From: an uncultured Fusobacterium sp.
GTDB lineage: Bacteria > Fusobacteriota > Fusobacteriia > Fusobacteriales > Fusobacteriaceae
Assembly: GCA_900545035.1 (NCBI GenBank)
Contig: UQXM01000117.1
Location: 1 to 5,537 of the forward strand
Reading direction: 5' to 3'
DNA length: 5,537 bases
Below, one piece after another: positions 1-5,345 of the stretch; the stretch's first letter is position 1; every line of letters starts with the position of its first letter. Both the position numbers and the translations under genes were made by a program. Under the pieces are notes generated by a model. The model did no database searches and was not told the DNA's origin. It was given only the letters and a program-made list of their open reading frames with translations.

Positions 1-20
1 TAATCCCTTTTAAAACGTGC

Positions 21-47
21 TTGATTTTCTTAATTTAATTTTATCAT
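21..47 (+). promoter_or_regulatory. Weak promoter candidate upstream of the small phage gene
   Basis: TTGATT at 21-26 and TATCAT at 42-47 are separated by only 15 bases. They lie 27 bases before the start codon at 75 in a very AT-rich leader. The spacing is short and the background is AT-rich, so this may be chance. Confidence 0.2.
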
Positions 48-74
48 TATTTCTATTAAAAGTCAAGGAGAGTT

Positions 75-257
75 ATGGAAGATAAGAAAAAGGTAGGTAG
101 ACCTACTTGTATAAATAAAAGTGTAAAGTACTTAGGATATAAATATACTCCTGAAGAACATCAAAAAATGGTAGAAGCTCTTGAAAAGTATAAGGCAAAG
201 CACAACTGTACCACTTCAAAAGCTTTATATGAAATAATATTAAATTCTATAAAATAA
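75..257 (+). CDS. Small ribbon-helix-helix-like phage protein
   Basis: A 60-residue basic protein. After a Lys-rich start it carries a GRP tripeptide (residues 8-10). A short segment that could be the DNA-contacting strand follows (about 15-24, SVKYLGYKYT), and then two predicted helices (about 25-42 and 46-59) separated by NCTTS. The TPEEH...M..AL..Y start of the first helix and the TSKALYEIIL second helix resemble the ribbon-helix-helix fold of small Arc/MetJ-type dimeric repressors. No specific family is recognised. The start at 75 is supported by AAGGAG at 65-70. An intrinsic terminator follows 6 bases after the stop, so the gene ends its own transcript just before the tail tube gene. It is probably a phage-encoded regulator or accessory gene. 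Its target is unknown. Confidence 0.6.
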   Translation: MEDKKKVGRPTCINKSVKYLGYKYTPEEHQKMVEALEKYKAKHNCTTSKALYEIILNSIK

Positions 258-263
258 ATTATT

Positions 264-296
264 AATCCTCAGATGATATTCATTTGAGGATTTTTT
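264..296 (+). terminator. Intrinsic terminator between the small regulator-like gene and the tail tube gene
   Basis: A 13-bp stem (264-276 with 280-292) closes a 3-base loop (277-279). Every position pairs, with one G·U pair at 272. It runs straight into six T residues (291-296, partly shared with the stem). It sits 6 bases after the stop codon at 257 and 27 bases before the start of the tube gene, leaving no room for a normal promoter between them. Confidence 0.9.
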
Positions 297-322
297 ATAT
301 ACAAAATTTTAGGAGGTAGAGA

Positions 323-775
323 ATGGCTGGAGATTTTAATTTTAAACCAAGCGATGTCGTAAGTGGTAGCTTTGGTAAAGTGTATAGAAATGGAAGATGT
401 ATAGCTGAATTATCAGAGTTTACAGGTAAATTAAGTTTAGAAAGTAAAGATGTACTACTATCTAATGGAGAAACTGGAAAGAAAAATACAGCTGTTTCTT
501 TTGAGATAACAGTAAAAGTTCAAAAGGTTTTTTCTTATGAATTAGAACTTTTAAAAAATATTAAAGATGGAAAACTTAATAATTATTGTGATATTAATGT
601 TGAATTAGATGACCCTGAAGCTTTAGGAGCTGAAGCTATTGCAGTAGCTAATTGCTTACCTACTGGAGATATAGATATATTATCATTTACAAAAGGGGAA
701 CTAACAGAAAGAGAATTTACATTCTCTGCTCAACCAAGCAATATTGATATTTTAGAAAGTATTGCTGATATATAG
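323..775 (+). CDS. Phage tail tube protein, XkdM (PBSX) family
   Basis: A 150-residue protein resembling the tail tube (core) protein of PBSX-like contractile-tailed phages and phage-tail-like bacteriocins, the DUF2001/XkdM family. It follows the family layout: an N-terminal SGSFGKVYRNGR segment (about 14-26) like the SGKEGRLFLNGE segment of XkdM, a central beta-rich part (about 35-75), a helix with FSYELELLKNIKDGK (about 70-84), and a C-terminal ILSFTKGELTEREFTFSAQPSNIDIL segment (about 119-144). Length matches the family (about 145-150). Such proteins stack as hexameric rings to form the inner tube under the sheath. The start is set by a perfect AGGAGGT at 311-317. The stop TAG at 773-775 is built into the AGGAGGT of the next reading frame, as expected in a tightly packed tail operon. 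The sheath gene expected upstream is not in this window; the small regulator-like gene stands there instead. Confidence 0.82.
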   Translation: MAGDFNFKPSDVVSGSFGKVYRNGRCIAELSEFTGKLSLESKDVLLSNGETGKKNTAVSFEITVKVQKVFSYELELLKNIKDGKLNNYCDINVELDDPEALGAEAIAVANCLPTGDIDILSFTKGELTEREFTFSAQPSNIDILESIADI

Positions 776-788
776 GAGGTAAAAATTA

Positions 789-1904
789 ATGGATATTAAA
801 ACACTTATAGACAATGCAGAGAAAATAAAAGATAAAGGAAATATTCTCCGAAAAAAGAATTATTCTATTCTTATGGAGGGGTATATGGATGTGCTGTCAG
901 CTCATCTTTACGGATTTGATGTGGCACTGGCATCACTTGGAACTGCTTTTACACTGGAGCAGGGACAGCTTTTAAAAAGGTACACAAATAATGTAATCTT
1001 GTCGCTCGATATGGATAAGGCAGGGCAGAGTGCAACAGAGAAAACAGCAATGATTTTAAAAAATTTGGGATTTAATATAAGAGTGCTTAGTTTTCAAAAT
1101 GCAAAAGACCCTGATGAATTTTTAAAAAAATACGGAAAAGAGGAATTTTTAAAATCGGTAAAAAATTCTCTGGAAATTTTTGATTTTCTGTATGAACTTT
1201 ATTCACAAGAGTATGATTTGTCAAATATCATGTCAAAACAGAATTTTATAGAAAGATTTAAGGAATTTTTCCAGAATGTAGAATCAAGTCTTGAGAAAAC
1301 TCTGTATCTTGACAAATTATCAAAAGCACTTAATATTGACAAATCAATATTGCAGGATATACTTATAAACAATAATAAATACAGAGAGCTTAAAAACTCA
1401 ACATATTCAGAGGAAAAAGAAACTGCAGAAAAAACTCCCGCAGAAAATACTTTGGAAGATATAACAATGGAGCTTATTTTTGCTGATATAAGTTACTATG
1501 ATTATTTCAAAGATAAAATTTTTGAATCTCCTTTATGCAGAAAAATGTTTTTGTTTTTTAAAGATATGAGAGAACAGGGAGAAAATTTTAACGGAAAACA
1601 GCTGAAAGAATTTATTGAAAAAGGAAATCTTTCACAAAAAGAAGCTGAAAAAGTGCTGATGCTTCAAATGTATTCAATAGATGATTACAGCGACACCAGA
1701 AAAAGAGAAGCCGACCTTAAAGAAATATTTACCTCATGGTTCAGAAAAGAGCTTAAAGAAGCTCAGAAAGTGCGGGAAAATATAATGGTAAATGTGAAGC
1801 TGAAAAAACTTCAGTCAGAGTTGTATGAAGACTTGAGCTTACAAGATACTTTAGGGAAATATGAACAGTTTAAAAATATTTTATCAGGAAATCAAATATT
1901 ATAG
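789..1904 (+). CDS. dnaG: DNA primase DnaG, N-terminally truncated and fused in frame to a phage gene start
   Basis: A 371-residue open frame whose bulk is the C-terminal ~350 residues of bacterial DNA primase, which makes RNA primers at the replication fork. From residue ~24 the TOPRIM domain is clear: ILMEGYMDVLSAH (27-39) holds the catalytic Glu30, and LSLDMDKAG (71-79) holds the metal-binding Asp74 and Asp76. DPDEFLKKYGKE (107-118) follows. Residues ~220-371 are the helical region that binds DnaB helicase. The N-terminal CHC2 zinc-binding domain and the first part of the RNA-polymerase domain, about 240 residues of a ~590-residue protein, are absent. The first ~15 residues (MDIKTLIDNAEKIKD) are not recognisable as primase and start behind AGGAGGT (774-780), as the tail gene after xkdM would. 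As drawn it should not prime, since zinc-domain template recognition is lost. rpoD follows 16 bases downstream, the usual dnaG–rpoD order. A full dnaG must exist elsewhere if this join is real. Confidence 0.85.
   Translation: MDIKTLIDNAEKIKDKGNILRKKNYSILMEGYMDVLSAHLYGFDVALASLGTAFTLEQGQLLKRYTNNVILSLDMDKAGQSATEKTAMILKNLGFNIRVLSFQNAKDPDEFLKKYGKEEFLKSVKNSLEIFDFLYELYSQEYDLSNIMSKQNFIERFKEFFQNVESSLEKTLYLDKLSKALNIDKSILQDILINNNKYRELKNSTYSEEKETAEKTPAENTLEDITMELIFADISYYDYFKDKIFESPLCRKMFLFFKDMREQGENFNGKQLKEFIEKGNLSQKEAEKVLMLQMYSIDDYSDTRKREADLKEIFTSWFRKELKEAQKVRENIMVNVKLKKLQSELYEDLSLQDTLGKYEQFKNILSGNQIL
831..851 (+). other. Probable phage/dnaG junction
   Basis: Upstream of about residue 15 (DKGN at 831-842) the frame looks like the start of a phage tail gene. 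From ILRKKNYSILMEGYMDV onward it is DnaG. The exact breakpoint cannot be fixed because the DKGN codons could belong to either side, which would be consistent with joining at a short shared sequence. CTC and CGA codons at 846-851, both absent from the tube gene, suggest the host side has begun by then. Confidence 0.6.
1309..1336 (+). promoter_or_regulatory. Upstream internal promoter candidate in dnaG
   Basis: A perfect TTGACA (1309-1314) lies 16 bases before TAATAT (1331-1336, 4 of 6 matches). It shares the 9-mer TTGACAAAT with the second candidate 27 bases downstream. It lies inside the primase coding region, about 585 bases before the rpoD start codon. Confidence 0.35.
1336..1363 (+). promoter_or_regulatory. 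Internal promoter candidate in dnaG, probably for rpoD
   Basis: A perfect -35 box TTGACA (1336-1341) is followed after 16 bases by TATACT (1358-1363), 5 of 6 matches to the -10 consensus. This is the best sigma-70 type promoter in the window. It lies within the dnaG coding region and points at rpoD. In E. coli, promoters inside dnaG are known to transcribe rpoD separately, so the same arrangement is plausible here. Not proven; consensus-like boxes also occur by chance in AT-rich coding DNA. Confidence 0.5.
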
Positions 1905-1920
1905 AGGAGGCGCTTCATTA

Positions 1921-3147
1921 ATGAAGGAGTTTATTAAAAACGAAAAAGTTTTAGGGTTAGTTCGTAAAGCGATACAAGAGAAAACAATAACATATGAAGA
2001 AATAAACAGAGAATTAAAAGATGAACTTCCTGTTGACAAAATAGAATCCCTTATTGAAGGAATGATAGATCAAGGGATAGATATAATAAAAGAAGAGGAT
2101 TTAAAAAAACATCTTGAGGAACATGAAAATGATGATTTAGATGATAAAAAATATGAAGAATTTTCAGGAAAATCATTTATGGACGACGATGATGATTTTG
2201 GAGATTTTGATGATTTGGATTTGGAAGATGACGATGATATAGATTTGGATTCTGTTGATGAAATTTCAAGAGAAGATCTTCTTGATGACGACCTGTTAAA
2301 AATATCAGGAGATATGGGTGTAGATGAGCCTATAAAAATGTATTTGAGAGAAATAGGGCAGATACCTCTTTTAACTCACGATGAAGAACTTGAATTTGCA
2401 AAAAAAGCTTACGAGGGCGACGAATATGCGGCAAAACAGCTTGTGGAAGCCAACCTAAGACTTGTTGTAAGTATTGCCAAAAAACATACAAACAGAGGAT
2501 TAAAACTTCTTGATCTTATTCAAGAGGGAAATATCGGACTTATGAAAGCTGTTGAAAAATTTGAATATACTAAGGGATATAAATTTTCCACATATGCAAC
2601 TTGGTGGATAAGACAGGCTATAACAAGAGCTATTGCCGATCAAGGAAGAACTATAAGAATTCCTGTTCATATGATAGAAACTATTAATAAAATCAAAAAA
2701 GAAGCAAGAATTTATCTTCAGGAAACAGGAAGAGATGCCACAGCAGAAGTTCTTGCAAAAAGACTTGGAATGGAAGTCGAAAAAGTAAAAGCTATTCAAG
2801 AGATGAACCAAGATCCTATTTCTCTTGAAACTCCTGTGGGAAGTGAGGAAGACAGTGAACTGGGAGATTTCGTAGAGGACAGCAAAATGCTTAATCCTTA
2901 TGAGCTTACTAACAGAGTTCTTTTAAGAGAACAGCTTGATGAAGTTTTGGATACTTTAAACAACAGAGAAAAACAAGTATTGAGATACAGATACGGGCTT
3001 GATGACGGAGCTCCGAAAACTCTTGAAGAAGTAGGAAAAATATTCAAAGTTACAAGAGAAAGAATAAGACAAATAGAAGTAAAAGCTCTGAGAAAATTAA
3101 GACACCCAAGCAGAAGAAAGAAACTGGAGGACTTCAAACAAAAATAG
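1921..3147 (+). CDS. rpoD: Housekeeping sigma factor RpoD (sigma-70/sigma-A)
   Basis: 408 residues, the primary sigma subunit that directs RNA polymerase to most promoters. Region 1.1 covers about 1-60. An unusually Asp-rich linker follows (about 87-124). Region 1.2 begins at DEPIKMYLREIGQIPLLT (135-152). Region 2 follows, with ANLRLVVSIAKKH (177-189), LLDLIQEGNIGLMKAVEKFE (196-215) and KFSTYATWWIRQAITRAIAD (221-240), whose Gln232 and Thr235 correspond to the -10 recognition residues. Region 3 spans about 250-325. Region 4 contains LNNREKQVLRYRYGL (346-360) and the -35 recognising helix-turn-helix TLEEVGKIFKVTRERIRQIE (367-386). The short length matches sigma-A without the large non-conserved insert of E. 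coli. The start at 1921 is chosen because GGAGG (1906-1910) lies 10 bases upstream and region 1.1 begins there. An in-frame ATG at 1861 would add 20 residues overlapping the dnaG end and is less likely. Confidence 0.97.
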   Translation: MKEFIKNEKVLGLVRKAIQEKTITYEEINRELKDELPVDKIESLIEGMIDQGIDIIKEEDLKKHLEEHENDDLDDKKYEEFSGKSFMDDDDDFGDFDDLDLEDDDDIDLDSVDEISREDLLDDDLLKISGDMGVDEPIKMYLREIGQIPLLTHDEELEFAKKAYEGDEYAAKQLVEANLRLVVSIAKKHTNRGLKLLDLIQEGNIGLMKAVEKFEYTKGYKFSTYATWWIRQAITRAIADQGRTIRIPVHMIETINKIKKEARIYLQETGRDATAEVLAKRLGMEVEKVKAIQEMNQDPISLETPVGSEEDSELGDFVEDSKMLNPYELTNRVLLREQLDEVLDTLNNREKQVLRYRYGLDDGAPKTLEEVGKIFKVTRERIRQIEVKALRKLRHPSRRKKLEDFKQK

Positions 3148-3175
3148 GAAGAAGTGTGAAAACAGAGGAGAAAAA

Positions 3176-3955
3176 ATGACATTAGAAAATTTTGAAAAAC
3201 TTGTGTTTGAAAAATATAGAGATGACAATGATTTTGCAGAATTTTTAAAAGAAAATCCTGATTTTAAACTTGAGTTGGAAAGAGAAAATGAATTTTTGGC
3301 AGAAGAAGAGTTTGAGGATGAAGAGATGAGCGGAGATTTAGCTCTTAACTATTTGGAAGAGATAAATCTCGAAGAACATATTTCAGACGAAGAAATAGAA
3401 ACTCTTCTTGAACAGCTTGATGATGAAAGTACAAGAGAAAAAATTGTTATAGACAGTCTTGTTATGTCTGCAAGACTTGGACTTTATTTCTGCAGACAGG
3501 GGATAGAATATCTTGAACTTGTGCAGGAAGGAACAATGGGAGCAATAAAAGCTCTTAATAATTATACTTTTGATGCAGGAAGTTTTAAAAGATATCTTGC
3601 TCTTTGGATAGGAAGAGAAATGGCTCTTGCTGTGGAAGAAAAATTTGAGCAGACTAAGACAGAATTTATGTACTATATGACAAAAACAGATATGGAGCAC
3701 ATGGAAATAACAGAGGAAGAAAAAGAGAAAAAAATAAAAGCTGTGGAAGAAACAGCAATAGAAAATATTCCTTTTAAACTGGGAGAAAAAGAGATAAAAA
3801 TTATAGAAATGTATTTCGGACTTGAAGGGGATAAGAGATATTCAATATATGATATCGAAAAAGAGCTTTCTCTTGTGAAAGATACGGGAGAAGGAGCTTT
3901 CTGCAATGCTCTTGCGAAAATATCAAGCATGAGCGGAAGGATGTTTGTAATATGA
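3176..3955 (+). CDS. Degenerate sigma-70-like protein encoded behind rpoD
   Basis: A 259-residue protein resembling RpoD in two blocks. Residues ~92-156 parallel region 2: SARLGLYFCRQG (98-109), YLELVQEGTMGAIKALNNYT (112-131) and SFKRYLALWIGREMALAVEE (136-155) line up with ANLRLVVSIAKKH, LLDLIQEGNIGLMKAVEKFE and KFSTYATWWIRQAITRAIAD. Residues ~202-231 (LGEKEIKIIEMYFGLEGDKRYSIYDIEKEL) parallel region 4.1. Region 3 is replaced by a short linker. The -10 reading Gln/Thr pair is Arg/Ala here, only one of the two Trp remains, and the basic recognition helix of region 4.2 is replaced by a segment without Arg. Residues 1-80 are strikingly acidic (30 Asp/Glu against 6 Lys/Arg). The region 2.2 surface that grips the beta' clamp looks kept. 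It may thus bind core polymerase without normal promoter recognition. Start supported by AGAGGAG (3164-3170). It lies 28 bases after rpoD and overlaps nif3 by 4 bases. Role unknown. Confidence 0.75.
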   Translation: MTLENFEKLVFEKYRDDNDFAEFLKENPDFKLELERENEFLAEEEFEDEEMSGDLALNYLEEINLEEHISDEEIETLLEQLDDESTREKIVIDSLVMSARLGLYFCRQGIEYLELVQEGTMGAIKALNNYTFDAGSFKRYLALWIGREMALAVEEKFEQTKTEFMYYMTKTDMEHMEITEEEKEKKIKAVEETAIENIPFKLGEKEIKIIEMYFGLEGDKRYSIYDIEKELSLVKDTGEGAFCNALAKISSMSGRMFVI

Positions 3956-4758
3956 AACTGAGCAGAATTATAGGATGTCTTGAAAGCAGATTTCCCAAAT
4001 CTTTGGCAGAAAGCTGGGATAATGTAGGACTTATGGTAGGAAAAAGGGAGAACGAAATAAAAAAAATACAAATCTCTCTGGATGCTACAATGAAAGCAGT
4101 GGATAATGCGGTGGAAAACGGAGCGGATCTTATAATTACTCATCATCCTTTAATTTTTTCTCCTTTGAAAAATGTAAACAGTGATAGTCTTACAGGAAGA
4201 AAAATTTTGAAGCTTATTGAAAATAAAATTTCAGTATATTCGCTTCATACAAATCTTGATTCTTCTTTGGCAGGTCTTAATGATTTTTTGGGAGAGAAAC
4301 TTGGTTTCGGTGAAGGAAAAATAATTGACCCGACAGAAAATTTTGCCGGTTCGGAAACAGAGAACAGTCAGACAGGAATCGGAAGGTTATACACTCTTCC
4401 CGAGAAAGAAAAACTTACAGATCTGATACAGAGAGTAAAAAGCAGATTGAAATTGGAAACAGTTACAGTATCAGGATACAATATAGAAACAGCAGATATA
4501 CAAAAAGTTGCTGTTGTTAATGGAGCCGGAAGCAGTTACTGGAAAAAAGCCAAAAGAATGGGAGCAGATCTTCTTATAACAGGAGATTTGAAATACCATG
4601 AAGCTCTTGATGCCAAAGAAGAGGGAGTATATATTCTTGATGTGGGACATTATGAGAGTGAACATTTTTTCCATGTGTTGATAAGCAGTATTCTTGAAAA
4701 AGAAAAAGGAATAGAATATTTTGTATTTAATGATGAAGCTGTTTTAAAAAAAATGTAA
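3952..4758 (+). CDS. Nif3-like dinuclear metal center protein (YbgI/YqfO family)
   Basis: 268 residues, the length of the compact YbgI-type members; the Bacillus YqfO type has an extra central domain that is missing here. Family features are all present: LAESWDNVGLMVG (18-30), the metal-binding pair His64-His65 in THHP, Asp103 in LHTNLD (98-103), TGDLKYHEA (210-218), and His233 and Glu237 in GHYESE. These five residues match the ligands of the two-metal centre known from E. coli YbgI. Proteins of this family form hexameric toroids; a role in metal or iron handling or as a hydrolase has been proposed, but the cellular function is unsettled. The ATG overlaps the previous stop (ATGA, 3952-3955) and only a modest GGAAGGA (3935-3941) lies upstream, so translation is probably coupled to the sigma-like gene. 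In Firmicutes a nif3 homologue also lies close downstream of the dnaG–rpoD pair. Confidence 0.92.
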   Translation: MKLSRIIGCLESRFPKSLAESWDNVGLMVGKRENEIKKIQISLDATMKAVDNAVENGADLIITHHPLIFSPLKNVNSDSLTGRKILKLIENKISVYSLHTNLDSSLAGLNDFLGEKLGFGEGKIIDPTENFAGSETENSQTGIGRLYTLPEKEKLTDLIQRVKSRLKLETVTVSGYNIETADIQKVAVVNGAGSSYWKKAKRMGADLLITGDLKYHEALDAKEEGVYILDVGHYESEHFFHVLISSILEKEKGIEYFVFNDEAVLKKM

Positions 4759-4777
4759 GTACAGCCAAGGAGTTTTT

Positions 4778-5278
4778 ATGAAAAAAATAATAACAGCATT
4801 GTTTTTTACTGTTTTTATTTCTGCTTTCGGAGAGATAAAAGACAGCATAGGTCTTTTCAGTGATACACAGAAGACTGAAATTGATACAGTTATAGAGAAA
4901 ATAGAAAAAGAGAAAGAGATAAAAATATATCTTAATACAGTTATCGGAGAAGAAAGTTTCCAGATTGAAAATCCTCAAAAAACATTTATAATTACTTATC
5001 AGCAGATAAATAAAGATGTAATTGTAACAGAATTGAAATTTACAGAGGATTTGGGAATGAGTGCAAAATCTCAGGAAATTGACCTTATTCTTGATTCATT
5101 GAAAGACTATGTTTTTCAATATAATTATGTGGAATATACAAAACAGCTTTTGGAACAAGTAAATACTCTTATAGTTAAAGACTCTGAAGAGGAACAGGAA
5201 GCTGAAAAGAATTTTCCGGAAGACAGCAGAGAGAATAAGAAAAGTTTTTTCAAAAAAATATTTTCAAAAAATCCCTAG
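4778..5278 (+). CDS. Exported protein with a TPM-like N-terminal part
   Basis: 166 residues. Residues 1-18 form a typical signal peptide (MKK, hydrophobic stretch to about 17, then SAFG before EIKD), so the product is probably exported and either periplasmic or anchored through that segment. Residues ~23-92 resemble the start of the TPM (TLP18.3/Psb32/MOLO-1) domain: GLFSDTQKTEIDTVIEKIEKEKEIKIYLNTV, then a strand (KTFIITYQQ), a strand (DVIVTELKF) and EDLGMS. The domain seems short; the usual length is about 120 residues or more. A charged tail follows, acidic at 136-150 and then Lys-rich with KKSFFKKIFSKNP. No transmembrane segment lies after the signal peptide. Start supported by AAGGAG (4767-4772) 5 bases before ATG, 19 bases after nif3, so it is probably in the same transcript. 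The function is unknown; the TPM link is a suggestion from pattern. Confidence 0.65.
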   Translation: MKKIITALFFTVFISAFGEIKDSIGLFSDTQKTEIDTVIEKIEKEKEIKIYLNTVIGEESFQIENPQKTFIITYQQINKDVIVTELKFTEDLGMSAKSQEIDLILDSLKDYVFQYNYVEYTKQLLEQVNTLIVKDSEEEQEAEKNFPEDSRENKKSFFKKIFSKNP

Positions 5279-5307
5279 AAAAAAACAATGATTTTGTGAT
5301 ATGATAT

Positions 5308-5333
5308 TTGAGTGTAACAAAACAAAATAAAAT
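5308..5333 (+). promoter_or_regulatory. Possible promoter region of rnpB
   Basis: The 67 bases between the last gene and the RNA are very AT-rich and show no clear terminator. TTGAGT (5308-5313) and TAAAAT (5328-5333) resemble promoter boxes but are only 14 bases apart. TAATAA at 5335-5340 lies at about the right distance from the presumed RNA start but lacks a good -35. A promoter is expected here because rnpB is normally transcribed strongly; which boxes are used is not clear. Confidence 0.25.
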
Positions 5334-5345
5334 TTAATAAATAAC

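Larger units (their letters stand above)
1..840 (+). mobile_element. Prophage fragment (tail module), right edge truncated in dnaG
   Basis: The first ~840 bases hold a small regulator-like gene, a terminator, an XkdM-type tail tube gene and the start of the next tail-module reading frame. Codon choice differs from the rest of the window. The 15 leucines of the tube gene are 10 TTA, 3 CTA and 2 CTT. The first 9 leucines of the primase part after position 888 are 3 CTG, 3 CTT and one each of TTA, TTG and CTC. No integrase or attachment site is visible, and the left side lies outside the window. The right boundary is placed where the reading frame becomes DnaG-like, and is uncertain by roughly 20 bases. 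Whether this is a true prophage remnant or a chimeric join cannot be decided from the sequence alone. Confidence 0.65.

Noticed and set aside
870..890. GGAGGGG before an internal ATG, suggesting re-initiation of a shorter primase fragment
   Set aside because: These bases encode the conserved MEGYMD motif of TOPRIM, and a start there would cut off the catalytic Glu.
1861..1920. Upstream ATG extending RpoD by 20 residues
   Set aside because: It overlaps the end of dnaG, has no Shine-Dalgarno site, and the added residues do not resemble region 1.1; the ATG at 1921 behind GGAGG fits better.
2033..2061. TTGACA inside the rpoD coding region
   Set aside because: No -10-like hexamer lies at 15-19 bases downstream; probably chance.
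4738..4765. GCTGT...ACAGC inverted repeat at the nif3 end
   Set aside because: Only 5 bp with an 18-base loop and no T tract; not a convincing terminator.
2500..4978. Several reverse-strand open frames of 65-157 codons opposite rpoD, the sigma-like gene, nif3 and the exported-protein gene
   Set aside because: They are antisense shadows of well-supported genes, rich in Ser/Phe/Cys/Leu as expected from reversed Lys/Glu-rich codons, with no recognisable domains.
5300..5305. TATGAT as a -10 box for rnpB
   Set aside because: No -35-like sequence at the right distance and it lies about 40 bases too far from the expected RNA 5' end.
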